Source: Symbiodinium natans (taxonomy: Eukaryota > Sar > Dinophyceae > Suessiales > Symbiodiniaceae). From it: a DNA stretch of 64,000 nucleotides. This document shows positions 1 through 10,745 of this stretch, one piece after another. How positions within the stretch are numbered: position 1 is the stretch's first letter; the number at the start of each line of letters is the position of its first letter. Position numbers and translations under genes: made by a program. A model generated the notes under the pieces. That model had not been told where the DNA came from, searched no databases, and saw only the letters and a list, made by a program, of their open reading frames with translations. Location: positions 58,217-122,216 of the forward strand of contig CAJNDS010002073.1 in NCBI GenBank assembly GCA_905221605.1. The letters run 5' to 3'.

Positions 1-13
1 GGGTGCAGGGTTG

Positions 14-99
14 GGATGTTCCCCCTTATACTGTTATAGGGTTATAGTACTCCCTATTATGATCTCGATTAAGGATTGTTAGCATAAGGGGGAACATCC
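14..99. mobile_element. Short inverted-repeat element, family F4
   Basis: Perfect 16-bp terminal inverted repeats, GGATGTTCCCCCTTAT and its complement, enclose about 54 bp. Related copies occur at 27385-27468 and 37193-37287, so this is a dispersed family and not a chance hairpin. No coding capacity; probably a non-autonomous MITE or introner-like element. Confidence 0.7.
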
Positions 100-929
100 G
101 GAAGTGTAGGGTGCAGGAGAACCAACACAAGTTCAGGCCCCCGCCCCTGAACCAAATCCTCATTCTCCCAAGCCTAAACCATCAAGGCCCCAGCCAAAAA
201 CCTGCACCTTGCTGAAGCCTAACTTAGAACCTATATGAAGCAGAGTTTGTTTTTCTGTTATTGGTGAGTGTATATAAGGTTCCTTTTTAATATTCTGACC
301 TATCAGCTTCTGACGGTAGGGTATGGGCCTGTCGTGGCAATGACGGGTAACGGAGAATTCGGGTTTGATCTTGGAGAGGGAGCCTGAGAAACGGCTACCC
401 ACATCTAAGGAAGGCAGCATGCGCGCAAATTACCCACTTCTGATGCAGGGAGGTAGTGACAAGAAATAACAATACAGGGCATCCATGTCTGGTAATTGGA
501 ATGAGTAGAACTGAAACCCTAAACCCTACACCTAGGCTTCGGGTTTGGGGTTGAGGGTGTAGGGTTTATAGGGTTCACAGCCCTCAGCTTCAAAAGCCCT
601 AAAGGTCTGTCGTGGTGGGAGCGATGCACCAAGGCAGCCTCGATGCGGAGAGTGTAGGGTTTAGGGTTTAGGGTTCAGGGTTTGGGGTTTAGGGTTTCGG
701 GTTGAAGGTGATCAACAATTTTCGGGCCCCCATTGGGGGCCTCCAACGTTCGTCCATTCAAGGCCACAACAATGGGGTCGGCATTGTAGTTAAACCCCCT
801 TGCGGGACTGGATTCTTGGAAAGTGGCGTCTCGGCGTCAGCATTGAGGGTTTAGCGTTCATGGGGGGGGGGGGGGGGGAGAGGTTCATGTTCATTTTGCA
901 ACACCCGCAAGACTTAGAAGTACTCTCCA

Positions 930-1229
930 GCACCCTTGGGCTGTCGTCGAAACGTCTTCGAGCACCTCGCAACAACTCAAGCGCCAACATCCCACAGGCT
1001 CGGGTTTAGTTTAGGGACGCCGCCCACTGTAACCCGACACCCCAAGCCCTCAGCACAAACCACGACCCTGACCCTCTCGAAACCGCATAGGTTCTTTTGG
1101 CACCTCCTAGCTTCTCAACTTCCCCAAGTAGAGTACTTGCAAAAGTACAAGACCCCTACGACTCTGAAATCCGACGCTTCCAACCACATGCCGCACAGGA
1201 CGGAGGAGCACAAGTCCCTGAAAGCCTGA
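930..1229 (+). CDS. Possible coding island, unrecognised
   Basis: An open frame runs to a TGA at 1229. Its last third (VEYLQKYKTPTTLKSDASN and onward) has mixed polar composition and no telomere-like repeat, unlike the surroundings. No domain is recognised. It lies just upstream of the CCCTAAA array at 1284 and could be an exon or unique intron sequence. Confidence 0.25.
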   Translation, partial: APLGCRRNVFEHLATTQAPTSHRLGFSLGTPPTVTRHPKPSAQTTTLTLSKPHRFFWHLLASQLPQVEYLQKYKTPTTLKSDASNHMPHRTEEHKSLKA

Positions 1230-1283
1230 ACCGTAAAGCCCTAAACATCATAAAGAAGTGAGCACTGAACAAATCGTCTTGTA

Positions 1284-1372
1284 AACCCTACACCCCAAAC
1301 CCTAAACCCCAAACCCTAAACCCCAAACCCTAAACCCCAAACCCTAAACCCTAAACCCTAAACCCTATAATC
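1284..1372. repeat. CCCTAAA telomere-like array (C-rich strand up)
   Basis: About a dozen units alternate between CCCTAAA and CCCCAAA variants. The array ends a few bases before the exon-like segment at 1387, which is the usual arrangement of C-rich arrays at intron 3' ends here. Confidence 0.9.
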
Positions 1373-1386
1373 CCTTAACCCTGCAG

Positions 1387-1452
1387 GAAGCAAGCCGACT
1401 CCGGGAGCTGCGCGGTCACCAGGAGGCCAGGGTGTGCAGAGAGTTCCTAGAG
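1387..1452 (+). CDS. Putative 66-nt coiled-coil exon
   Basis: After a CTGCAG acceptor-like site, 22 codons read in phase 0 as EASRLRELRGHQEARVCREF plus LE, a charged, Leu-spaced helix like the coiled-coil exons further downstream. It is flanked by a CCCTAAA array on the left and a degenerate TTTAGGG region on the right. Probably an early exon of the coiled-coil gene, or of a neighbour of similar type. Confidence 0.5.
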
Positions 1453-1459
1453 GGTCTAG

Positions 1460-1870
1460 GGCTTTTTGGGGGGTTTAGGGTTTAGGGTTTAGGTTTTAGG
1501 GTTTAGAGATCAGGGTTCATGGCTTAGGGTTTAGAGATCAGGGTTCATGGCTTAGGGTTCGGGCTTAGGAACGTTAGGGTTCCTGAAGTTTCTAGGCTTT
1601 TAGGTTGGTTTAGGGTTCAGGGTTCCTAGGGTTTTGGGGTTTGTAGGGTTTTGGCTTTTTGGGGTTCTCAGGGGGTTTCTAGGGTTTGGGTGTTTCGGTT
1701 TCTAGGGTTTGGGGTGCAATGTCCCTAGGATTGAGGGGTTTAGGGTTTAGGGCTCGAGGCTTGCGGGTTCCTTGGCTGTCAGGGTTTTAGGTTTTAGGGT
1801 TTAGGGTTCCAGGGGTCTTTGGGTTTCTAGGCTGTCAGGTTTTGGAGTTCAGGGCTCGGACAACTGCCCC
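1460..1870. repeat. Degenerate TTTAGGG region
   Basis: About 400 bp of diverged GGGTTTAGG and GGGTTTCTAGG units with interspersed non-repeat bases, consistent with an old decayed telomere-like array at an intron 5' end. No coding signal is seen. Confidence 0.75.
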
Positions 1871-2275
1871 GTTCTTGAACATGAGTCCGGGGTTTTGTTA
1901 TATTTTCTGAATCACAGACGAAATGTTCACGGGAGTTTCTGGAATAAAGAGACAAGGTTTGGGTCAAGGTCTGGTGGCCTAGGGCTCTCAGGACTTGGGT
2001 TTAGGGTTTCGTTGCAGGTGCATTCCTGGGTGGTTACCCCCCCCCCCCCTTTTTCTCCCCCTCAAATTGGGAGTTTAAGGTGCAGGACTATTGGTAACGC
2101 AAGAAATCGACTGTAGGTATTGCAGGCTCAGGCCCCCAAATTGGGTTTAGGGTCCTTGTCTTAGGTGCGTAAGTTTGGGATGTCGCGCCTCAACCCTATT
2201 GCCCCTTTAGACCCTGCTAGATGGTGCCAATCATTCACCTTGGCCAGCCGGCTGTCTCGGGTGTGCTTCCACGTG

Positions 2276-2505
2276 ACATGTCTTCTACCATGACTCGGGG
2301 CGAGGATCAGATGCTGTATCCAAAGCGCCAGACGAGTCGTGGCCTGTTATGCCGGATTCGAAGAGGGCCGCAGCGGCAACAAGCCCGCCGCTCCCGCCGA
2401 CCAGAAAGCGGACAAAAACTCCACCAGGCCGCTTACGACAGTGCAAAGGCTTGGGGAGCTCGTTTCGGGGTGAAGAGCCTGGACGAAGCCACGGCTGCCC
2501 GATGT
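2276..2505 (+). CDS. Possible basic/proline-rich exon
   Basis: In the frame after the TGA near 2275 the sequence reads DSGRGSDAVSKAPDESWPVM and then an Ala/Pro/Lys-rich stretch (PPLPPTRKRTKTPPGRL) that resembles a basic nuclear-localisation type region. A second open frame in the same DNA (2221-2568) starts with ATG but has a less protein-like composition. Which frame, if either, is coding is undecided. Confidence 0.35.
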
Positions 2506-2902
2506 AGGAGTCTGGCTAGATTCCTAGTAGTAGAGTCGGTAACCTTAAACCTTTTCGGGGTAATATAATCCCCTGAAAAATCCCCAAAGGTCAACCTTGA
2601 GTTCCTCCAGGTTACCGGACAACGAAGGATTAATCAGTCAGAAGAGCGAAGATCCGAAGTTTGCTGAGTCCTGGAGCCCTGCGATATGGTCCTGAACACT
2701 CGAGAACTCCATGATTTATCCCTCTCAAAGGCCTCTTAAGCAGGAAGATGATAAACCCGATGATAGAATCCTATCTACACCCAAAGCCTTCATCCCTTCA
2801 GCCAAGAACACTTAACCCTAAACCCTAAACTCTGAACCTGTAGCCCTAAACCCTAAACCCTAAACCCTAAACCTGTAGCCCTAACGCCCCCCATCCTGGT
2901 AG

Positions 2903-2995
2903 GACCTTCTGAGACAACGCCGCCGAGCCGCCGCGGCCGCAGCAGCCGCAGCTGCTCCCTCGGCCGCCCTGTGCGAAGAGTTGGGCCGCTTCTTG
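2903..2995 (+). CDS. Putative Ala-rich helical exon
   Basis: Follows a GGTAG acceptor-like site and reads DLLRQRRR, then a run of alanines, then ALCEELGRFLA, which would form a strong helix. It is flanked left by CCCTAAA units (2815-2885) and right by a TTTAGGG array (3000-3060). The GC-rich composition contrasts with the flanks. Confidence 0.5.
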
Positions 2996-3612
2996 GCTTT
3001 TTTAGGGTTTAGGGTTTTGGGGTTAGGGTTTAGGGTTTAGGGTTTAGGGTTTAGGGTTTATGGAGGGTTTATGGGGAAAGCCCAAGTGAATCCAAAGATA
3101 TAGGGGCCATTGTTAGAAGTGTAGTTTGGGTTAGCTTGCATGGTATAAGATTGCCAAATCCCATCTAAGTATGCCTTGCCGAATAGACGAACAGGCTAGA
3201 GAAATTCCTTAGCCGAAAATCGCAGCAACACACTTTTAGAGGTTTAGGGCTTAGGGTCTTGGGAGCTTAAGGGGCTCTGCGTCAACGCACAGCTGGATTG
3301 ATTGCAGGGGCTCTCCCGAATCCTGACGCTTATAGGTTTATAGGGTTTCTATAGGGCTCATAGGGTTTGTAGGAATTGTAGGGGTAAAAGGCTCCATCGG
3401 CTCTTTGGGCTTATAGGGCGTATAGGACTTGCAGGGTTTAGAGGGCTTATAGGACTCAAACTGTTTATAGGACTTATAGGGTTTACGGGGTTTATAGGGA
3501 TTGCAGGGTCTGCTAGGTTTTACAGGGTTGAGAGGGTTTAGGCGCAAGAAATGCCCAGGTACGTCTCGTTCGGGACTTTCGTTGGGTAACATTGGATCCC
3601 TGAACCCTACTT

Positions 3613-3776
3613 GGAAGCGCTTTTTGACTTAGGAATTACGGTTAATTAGCAAGGTGGGTTATGGGGATTAGGGTTTAGGGGTTTAGGGGTTTAGGGGTTT
3701 AGGGGTTTAGGGGTTTAGGGGTTTAGGGGTTTAGGGGTTTAGGGTTTAAGTAGACTTGCGAAGTCAAAAGAGCTTC
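3613..3776. mobile_element. Inverted-repeat element F7 with internal TTTAGGGG array
   Basis: The ends GGAAGCGCTTTTTGAC and GTCAAAAGAGCTTC are inverted repeats. The interior is mostly an array of about nine TTTAGGG/TTTAGGGG units. A second family member at 63745-63860 has the same ends and no array, so the array here looks like a later addition to the element. Confidence 0.65.
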
Positions 3777-3924
3777 TCCATATCGCCCTGAAAACCAAAA
3801 GGCATCACCTCGGTTCGACCTTCTGCCCCTCTTTGCGGAAATACCCATATAGGGGCCTTAAGCATCACAATAGGGCTTTGGGTGTTATTATGGTGTGTGT
3901 ATTTGTTCCGACCCCTATCTGATG

Positions 3925-4140
3925 CCAGTAAACGGGTGCTCCCAGCGTCCAGTAAGAGCAGCTGCGCGGGAGATCGAGGCGCTCGCCCAAAGAATCGTAG
4001 GGCAGTTGCATGGTCCCTTAATTGGGGAACCCTTGTGGGGAACCCTTTATACCCTGTACAACCAAGGGGCCTATACTTCCGAGAAAAACGCACCCTTGCA
4101 CCGATTGGCCGCATGCATTGAGGTCATTGTGTACAGCTAG
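3925..4140 (+). CDS. Possible exon with helical segment
   Basis: An open frame reads VRAAAREIEALAQRIVGQLH, then a stretch with short GGGGAACCC repeats, then APLHRLAACIEVIVYS and a TAG. The helical character and lack of TTTAGGG repeats suggest coding. A competing overlapping frame is also open but less protein-like. Confidence 0.4.
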   Translation, partial: PVNGCSQRPVRAAAREIEALAQRIVGQLHGPLIGEPLWGTLYTLYNQGAYTSEKNAPLHRLAACIEVIVYS

Positions 4141-4624
4141 GGTTTGGGGTTTAGGGTTGAGGGTTGAGGGTTTAGGGTTTAGGTTGTAGGGTTTAGGGTT
4201 TAGGGGGCAATTTGTGCTGATCAATGAATGTTGCATCCGCACAGCTGTGGAACACCTGCTGAGCCATGATGCCAAACCGCCCATCCAACGTAGTCCCATT
4301 GCGAAGATTTGCGTTGCGCGAACATTGGTCCAAAAAGCCCTACAAACCCTACAAGCCCTCTAAGCCCTGTGAACCTATGAACCCTCTAAGCCTGTAAACC
4401 CTAAAAAAAAACCATAAGCCCTATATACCCTATAAGCCCAAAGAACCCTGTACACCCCAGACACCCTATAAGACCTATAAACCTTGCAAACCCTGCAAAC
4501 CCTAAGCCCTATGACCTATGCCCTAAACTCGAAGCCCTAAACCCTAAACCCTAAACGCCCTAAACCCTAAACCCCATTAAACCCCATGAACACTAAACCC
4601 TATGAACCCTATGACCTTGCGCCC

Positions 4625-4725
4625 AGTCCGCCTCATCCTCCTGGCCTGGGCCGGTACCGCGAAGACCGCGGCGGCCGGGTCGATGGAGACCTTACCCCCG
4701 CAGCCCTGGAGGGAGGCGCCACCTT
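4625..4725 (+). CDS. GC-rich exon-like island
   Basis: About 100 bp of GC-rich unique sequence lies between a long degenerate CCCTAAA region (4320-4620) and a TTTAGGG region (4725-4900). The position matches the exon islands elsewhere, but frame and splice sites cannot be fixed by eye. Confidence 0.3.
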
Positions 4726-5296
4726 GGGGTTTAGGGGGTTTTAGGGTTTAGGGTTTAGGGTTTAGGGCTTAGGGCAGGAGGGAGGCACCAACCCTGGCTC
4801 TGAGGGGGGTTTAGGGTTTAGGGTTTAGGGTTTAGGGTTTGGGGTTTGGGGTCTGGGGTTTAGGGTTTAGGGTTTAAGTTGAGGGTTTAGGGTTTAGAAA
4901 GAAGAGTTCTGCCCAAGGAGCCCTTTACCCTGAATTGAGGAATATACCTATTAAATCAATATGTTTGATCCCTATATGAATTGAAGTATATTCTTAATGA
5001 AGAGGTATGCCCTCTGCGTATACCCTTAAACCCTCAAAAAATGATCACCTGTATAAGCCATATAACCCATATATACAACTTATATATATACACATATATA
5101 TATACACACACCTTGTATAGTGCCTATATACCTAAGAACCCCCCCCCCACCATATAACCCCTGAATAACCCCTAAGGTCCCTTATAAGGGTCCCTCCTTT
5201 AGTCCCTTGATCCTAGACCCTAAACCCTAAACCCTAAAGCCTAAGCCCTAAACCCTGAACCCTAAACGCTAAACCCTAAACCCTAAACCGCGGCCG

Positions 5297-5359
5297 TGAG
5301 GCCTCCCATGAGGCGGCGCCCCTCCTCGACGACACGCAGGAGCTGTCAGCAGACAAAGT
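5297..5359 (+). CDS. Putative 63-nt exon with GTAAGTA donor
   Basis: Reads REASHEAAPLLDDTQELSAD plus K in one frame and is followed immediately by GTAAGTACC, a near-consensus eukaryotic 5' splice site. A CCCTAAA array lies directly to the left and TTTAGGG arrays to the right. The acceptor is not obvious in the array, so the start is approximate. Confidence 0.5.
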
Positions 5360-5867
5360 AAGTACCCGCTGTACCCCTAAGGTTTCAGGTAGGTTTAGGG
5401 TTTAGGGTTCAGGGTTCAGGGTTCAGGGTTCAGGGTTGAGGGGTTTAGGGGTTTAGGGTTTAGGGTTTAGGGTTTAGGATTTAGGGTTTTGGGTTTAGGG
5501 TTTAGGGTTTAGGGCTGTACCTGTGTAGTAATACTTATAGTAGAGTTGAGGCCCAAATAGATACTATACGGGCACATGGACCCTTAAGGTACCTAGTCGA
5601 TAGGTTCAGGGCATGTTCAGCCTAGGGTTGTAGATTCAGAGCAAGGATCTAGAAATCTGGGGTTTAGGGTTTAGGGTTTAGGGTTTAGGGTGTAGGGTTT
5701 AGGGTTTAGGGTTTAGGGTTTAGGGTTTAGGGTATTCAGGGCATCTAGGTGAGGCCCTTGAAGTGCTGAACCGCAGACGCCCCTTGGACGACCTCTGTAG
5801 TATCCTTCTCCTCCTCTTCTACAGATCCTTCAGAAACCTGCTGAGTCCAGGCTATCCCCTTTTTTTT

Positions 5868-5972
5868 TACCCTAAACCCTAAACCCTAAACCCTAAACCC
5901 TAAACCCTAAACCCTAAACCCTAAACCCTAAACCCTAAACCCTAAACCCTAAACCCTAAACCCTAAACCCTA
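5868..5972. repeat. CCCTAAA array
   Basis: About 15 nearly perfect 7-bp units without the variants seen in older arrays, suggesting recent growth. Confidence 0.95.
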
Positions 5973-6059
5973 ATTGATGGGGAACCTCTACCCTGAAGCC
6001 GATTCGACTTCTGCTGAACCACCCGAAGCAACCCTGGGGCCCTGAAGCCATACTGCAAA

Positions 6060-6250
6060 CCCTTAGCCCTAAGCCCTAAACCCTAAACCCTAAACCCTAA
6101 ACCCTAAACCCTAAGCCCTAAACCCTAAACCCTAAACCCTAAACCCTAAGCCCTAAACCCTAAACCCTAAACCCTAAACCCTAAACCCTAAACCCTAAAC
6201 CCTAAACCCTAAACCCTAAACCCTAAACCCTAAACCCTAAACCCTAACCC
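6060..6250. repeat. CCCTAAA array, about 190 bp
   Basis: About 27 units with a few CCCTAAG variants, one of the longest arrays in the window. It abuts the exon-like segment at 6255. Confidence 0.95.
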
Positions 6251-6254
6251 TGCG

Positions 6255-6336
6255 CGCTTTTGGAAGGAGCTGGAGAGACTGCTGCAAACCTCAGAGGGCC
6301 GCTTCCTTGCAAATTCCGGGATTCATCGTGGAAAGG
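6255..6336 (+). CDS. Putative coiled-coil exon
   Basis: Reads FWKELERLLQTSEGRFLANS and onward to HRGK, followed by GTAGTAGG as a candidate donor. Leu, Glu and Arg spacing fits an amphipathic helix. It sits between a CCCTAAA array and the TTTAGGG array at 6360-6455. Confidence 0.5.
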
Positions 6337-6460
6337 TAGTAGGGACGTGCACTTTAATTAGGGTTTAGGGTTTAGGGTTTAGGGTTTAGGGTTTAGGGTT
6401 TAGGGTTTAGGGTTTATATAGGGTTTAGGGTTTAGGGTTTAGGGTTTAGGGTTTAGGGCT

Positions 6461-6570
6461 AGGACCCGGAGCAGGCCCTTATTCCCCTTTGATTAGGGTT
6501 TGGATTCCCTTACACACCGCTTTCAACCAAAAAGGGCACCCATTTTTATTCCTAGATTAATCCTGGGTCC
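6461..6570. mobile_element. Inverted-repeat element, family F1
   Basis: The ends AGGACCCGGAG and ATCCTGGGTCC are imperfect inverted repeats, with an internal ACCAAAAAGGGCACCC segment shared with the copies at 16672, 18741 and 50703. It follows directly after a TTTAGGG array. Non-coding, about 110 bp. Confidence 0.65.
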
Positions 6571-6639
6571 AGTTGAGCTGCGGTTTTTTTAGGCGCTTCT
6601 TGAAAGTTACTTTAGTACGGAAATATATTTTGGGTTTGT

Positions 6640-7335
6640 GCTCAGAATGAGCTCCGCGCTGTGGCCGCGGAAGCACGCGGAAGGTTTGGCGGAAGCATCT
6701 TCTCGCGGAAGCTCCGTCTTAAGCATAACCTATGAACCTTTCAACCCCAAACAGCCGCTGAGCATCGGTCCCTGGCGCCTGGCCGATTTAAGGTTTAGGC
6801 TTGTGGACGACGCTCTAAAAGTACCACGAACCAAGTAACAACCACCTACCCAGCAGCCCCGCAAACCTCGTCTATCGCGAGGCGGGTGCGGGAAATCCGA
6901 AGCTCCGCGGAAGGTTCGCGGAAGCTCCGCGGAAGGATGGGCTCCATTCGTGTAGCCTTGCTTGTGAAACACCATCTTCGATTTGACGATGTAGTTCTCC
7001 GTTCAACAGCAGCAAAACGACGAACCCTGCACACCTGTGTCGTTTACAGATTTCATTGTTTTCATGTGCGGTTCTGTCATTTCTTCTACGTGGTGTGGGG
7101 CCACAGACTAACCTACACCATGTGCTTCGGTTTCAACATCGACAGTCGTTCCGGAACTTCATGGGACACGTGCCTAAGACTATAAACGTACTACGCGGAA
7201 GGAACTGTACGAATTCAGGCGAAAATGGCTCCGCGGAAGGGTCCGCGGAAGGAAGCTCCAAAAACATGCCCCGCGGAAGCTACCTTTCGAGGCGCGGAAG
7301 GTCCGCGGAAGGGTTCCGCGGAAGGAAATAAATTT
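6640..7335. repeat. Cluster of CCGCGGAAGG motifs in unique intronic DNA
   Basis: The 9-10-bp motif CCGCGGAAG(G/C), with shortened forms, recurs more than a dozen times in three clumps (6660-6720, 6900-6940, 7190-7330). It contains the SacII palindrome CCGCGG. Short ORFs across it are not protein-like. The rest of the interval shows no recognised feature. Confidence 0.6.
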
Positions 7336-7728
7336 CCATTAAAAAACACCATCAAATAAAAACCATGGCTCAGTTGAGCCCAAAAACTCTAAGCCCTTAA
7401 CCCTACAACCTAGACCCTAATTAGCGTCTTTAGGGGGCTGTTTCGAGTGTCTGGCTATCGATGGGTACTTTGTGCACTACGAGTTGCACAAGGGATGCGC
7501 AGGTTCGGGATGTATGTGTCAGGCTCCTTATGCACCTGCAATGACGACAGGAAGTAACATGAGCATGCAATAAGGATGGGGAAGCCTCGATCCCTGTAAA
7601 GAGACGGCATGTTTCTTAGATTCAAGGCAGACGAGGGGTGTCTGCGACGTTGGTGCCCAAATGCTCGCGTTATCTGCACGATGCGACGGGTAGTCAGCCA
7701 TAAACGCCCAAACCCCCAAACCCTCCCC

Positions 7729-7815
7729 AAGGGTCCATGTACCTTTGTAGTATACACTTGGGGCCTTAAAGGGGTTCCCATAAACAAGCTTTAGAGCCCA
7801 AGTCTATAGGTACCT
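7729..7815. mobile_element. F3 family element, right end merged with CCCTAAA array
   Basis: Begins GGGTCCATGTACC and contains the family's internal GGCCTTAAAGG and GCCCAAGT motifs. The expected right inverted repeat is interrupted at GGTACCTAAACCC, where a C-rich array begins. Confidence 0.5.
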
Positions 7816-8177
7816 AAACCCTAAACCCCAAACCCCTAGTTACAGCCCCAACCGTAAGCCGAAGCCCTAAACTCCCTGCACCCTATGGTCCCTAAAGCGC
7901 CCCGAAACTTGCAGACCCTGCAATGGGCATCCGACAGTAGGGTTTCGGGTTTAGGGTTTAGGGTTTAAGGTTTAGGGTTCAGAAGGGTCCGCAACAATCG
8001 GGGTTGGGCTTCCCCCACCCCCTTCCCCCAAGAAAACAAACCCCCTAAAACCCCAAACCCCTAAGCCCTAAACCCCCAAACCCCAAAACCCCAAAACCCC
8101 AAAACCCCTAAACCCCTAAACCCCTAAACCCCTAAACCCCTAAACCCCTAGACCCTAAACCCTAAGCCCCTTCCCGA

Positions 8178-8247
8178 AGTCAAAGAAGCCGCAAAAGGCC
8201 CCGCGGAAGGCTTCTCCCAGAACTGGGGGCAACTCCAGGAGTGCGAG
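8178..8247 (+). CDS. Exon-like island, basic
   Basis: About 70 bp of unique sequence after CCGAAG and before a G-rich array. One frame reads SKKPQKAPRKASPRTGGN, another EVKEAAKGPAEGFSQNWGQL. Both are open, so the frame is uncertain. Confidence 0.35.
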
Positions 8248-8259
8248 GCATCAGGGTTT

Positions 8260-9020
8260 TGAGGGTTTGGGGGGTTTGGGGGGTTTGGGGGGTTTAGGGT
8301 TTAGGGTTTAGGGTTTAGGGTTTAGGGTTTAGGGTTAGGTGGCGTTTTGGGGTTGAGGGTTTGGGGGTTTTGGGGGTCCTGGGGGTGGAGGGTTTAGGGT
8401 TTAGGTGGGGTTTCGGGATGGGAGGGTGTTGGGGTTTGGGTTTTGGGGTTTGTCCGGGGTTAGGGGTTGAGATTTTGTGGTTTTGGGTTTTGGGGTTTTG
8501 GAGCGGAGGTTTGATTTTCCGGTTTGAAGGATTTGGGCTTGTTGATGGTTTGGGCTCGGAGTGTGGGCTTTGAGCAGGGTTAGGGCTTATAGGGTGTACT
8601 TGGGCATGCCCGTTATTCTAGGGTTGGGAGCCCTTTTGACGAAACAGGGCACCCATTGTTGTTCCTAGGTTCCTGTCCCAAACGCCCCCAAACCTCACCA
8701 AACCCGCCCAAACCCCCCCTACCTCCCCTAATCCCTAACCCCTAACCCCCGTATTCCCCCCCAACCCGCCCCCCCCCTAACCCCCCAAACCCCCCAAACC
8801 CCCAGACCCCCAACCCCCCAAACCCCCAAACCCCCTAAGCCCTAAACCCTCTGCAAAGCCTTAAACCCCTAACCCCTAAACCTTTAAACCCCTAAACCCC
8901 TAAACCCCGAAACCCCTAAACCCCTAAACCCCTAAACCCCTAAACCCCTAAACCCCTAAACCCTAAACCCCTAAGCCCTTAAAACCCTAAGCCCGAAGCC
9001 CCTAAACCCCCTAAATCCCC
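8260..9020. repeat. G-rich then C-rich telomere-variant block
   Basis: 8260-8580 carries TTTAGGG, TTTGGGG and TTTTGGG variants; 8690-9020 carries CCCCTAAA, CCCCAAA and CCCTAAA variants. The two halves are opposite in strand and could pair over hundreds of bases in an RNA. Between them, 8600-8690 carries remnants of an inverted-repeat element (ACAGGGCACCC). Confidence 0.8.
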
Positions 9021-9024
9021 GAAG

Positions 9025-9111
9025 AAGGAGTTGCGGAGCGAGCTCCAGGAGCAGCGGAGCAACTTTGCCCGCTCCTGGCGCCAGATGCAGGAGGAGCAGG
9101 AGGCCAGGAGG
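9025..9111 (+). CDS. Putative coiled-coil exon
   Basis: Reads KELRSELQEQRSNFARSWRQ then MQEEQEARR, a strongly charged heptad-like helix. The left flank is a CCCCTAAA region ending in CCGAAG; the right flank passes into GGGGTCC and then a TTTAGGG region at 9148. This is the first clear member of the downstream coiled-coil exon series. Confidence 0.6.
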
Positions 9112-9600
9112 GGGTCCCCAAGAGTGAAAGCCATTCCGATATCTTAGGGGGGTTTAGGGTTTAGGGTTTGGGGTTTGGGGTTTGGGGTTTGGGGTTTGGG
9201 GTTTAAAACTTTAGGGTTTAGGACTACTACTAGTTAGGGCTTTAATCTTAGGGACTGGGTGGGTAACGCTTCACCTTTTTTGTTGTATCGAACCCTACTG
9301 TACAAGAGGTTCATCGTTTTTTGGGCTAGGGTATTCAGTCGCTTTTGGGGGCCAGGGTATTCAGCCCTAGCAAGTGTTGAGGGTTTAGGGTTAAGGGCTA
9401 CGGGTTTAGGGTTTAGGGTTTAAGACTCTTTGGCCACCAGCACGAATCAAAAATGCCGAGTTCTGAAGCTGGGATAAGTGTGGTTGAGGGGGAGCTGAGG
9501 GCGTGCTGTAAGCAAGCCCTGCCGGACACCACCTCAAAAGAACCTGAAACAACACTGCATTGCTCTCAGGAGCTCGGGCGCAAGTCTTTTGGGGTTTGTT

Positions 9601-9719
9601 GTTCCAAAAACCCTAAACCCTAAGCCTTAAACCCCTAAACCCTGAACCCTAAACCCTAAACCCTAAACCCTAAACCCTAAACCCTAAACCCTAAACCCTA
9701 AACCCTAAACCCTAAACCC
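9601..9719. repeat. CCCTAAA array
   Basis: About 16 units, the last dozen nearly perfect, ending about 20 bp before the exon at 9741. Confidence 0.95.
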
Positions 9720-9740
9720 AGACATGGGTGCCCTATGGAG

Positions 9741-9821
9741 GAGCTCCAGAGACAGCGCCTTCTCCTGGTGGATGAGCTCTCACGCTGCCGGGAGGCGGCG
9801 GACAGGGCCAACCAGGCCCGG
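9741..9821 (+). CDS. Coiled-coil exon, type-B-like
   Basis: Follows CTATGGAG and begins GAGCTCCAG, exactly as do the later type B exons. Reads ELQRQRLLLVDELSRCREAA then DRANQAR. Shared ELQ start and spacing of Leu, Glu and Arg suggest common descent with the type B exons. The donor is unclear, because GGATGA follows. Confidence 0.6.
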
Positions 9822-10199
9822 GGATGAAGCCCACATGAAGCAGGGCTTATATTGCTGTTTAGTTTAGGGTTTAGGGTTTAGGGTTTAGGGTTTAGGCGGT
9901 TTAGGGCTTAGGGCTTAGGGTTTAGGGATAGTACTGTCATTGGTGAGTGTTTATAATGTTCCTTTTTAATATTGGTGAGTGTATGTATTGGGTGTCCTGT
10001 TGGGGATACAAGGAATATAAACCCCACATCATATAGTCTTGGTAGGTGAGTGGTACCTCTTTGCCCGTTTTGGGGTATGGGTTCCCTTGTGAAAACTGCA
10101 CCAAAACCAGATACCGGCCTAAGGGATCGTCGGGACCATTGCAACATAACAGGAATTTGAGGTATCTCAATCTCTTAAAAACTCCGGTACAGAAGCTTT

Positions 10200-10650
10200 C
10201 AAATCATGAACCCATGTGTAAAACCCTAAGCCCTACGTTTCAATCTTGTAAGAACTCCCGTATAGAAACTCCACAAACCGCACGCCCTTTTGTAAAGCCA
10301 AACCCTATTAACACCGCAAACCCCATAATCCTGTAAACCCAATAAACTCTATAAGCCCTATGAACCCTGTGAACCCTATAAACTCCATAAACCCCAACAA
10401 AGCCCATAAACCCTATAATCCTGTAATTAAACCCTATGAACCCTGCAGCCCGGAAATCCCCTAAACCCTAAACCCTATAAACCCTATAAACACTATAAAC
10501 CCCATAAACCCTATCAACCCTTGAAAACCCTAAACCCTATAAACCCTAAAAGCCCTAAACCTTTAAAACCCCAAACCCGAAACCCTTAACCCTTAACCCT
10601 ACACCCTACACCCTACACCCTACACCCTAAACCCTAAACCCTAAACCCTA
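10200..10650. repeat. Long degenerate CCCTAAA / CCCTATAAA region
   Basis: About 450 bp of diverged C-rich units (CCCTATGAA, CCCTATAAA, CCCTACA) becoming regular towards the 3' end. No coding signal. It ends at the exon-like segment at 10683. Confidence 0.8.
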
Positions 10651-10682
10651 AAGCTCCCGAAAGCGGCGCGCCGTCTCGGGAG

Positions 10683-10745
10683 GTGGCTGTGGCTGAGCGC
10701 CAGCGCCTGCTGCAAGCCCTGCAACTGGCAGAGGGGCAGGCTCAG
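10683..10745 (+). CDS. Coiled-coil exon, type A-like, 63 nt
   Basis: Exactly 63 nt in phase 0 after GGGAG. Reads VAVAERQRLLQALQLAEGQA plus Q. It aligns without gaps to the later type A exons (ER, L, L, AE and AQ at the same positions). The following GGGGTGGG is not a canonical donor, but a TTTAGGG array begins 20 bp later. Confidence 0.6.

Noticed and set aside
3338-3592. Minus-strand Lys/Pro-rich ORF (KPYKSYKQFESYKPSKP)
   Set aside because: Degenerate telomere-like units (TTATAGGG) read on the minus strand give this pattern.
5868-6250. Long CCCTAAA arrays as a true chromosome end
   Set aside because: Arrays of both orientations recur every few hundred bases through the whole window and end at unique sequence on both sides; none is terminal.
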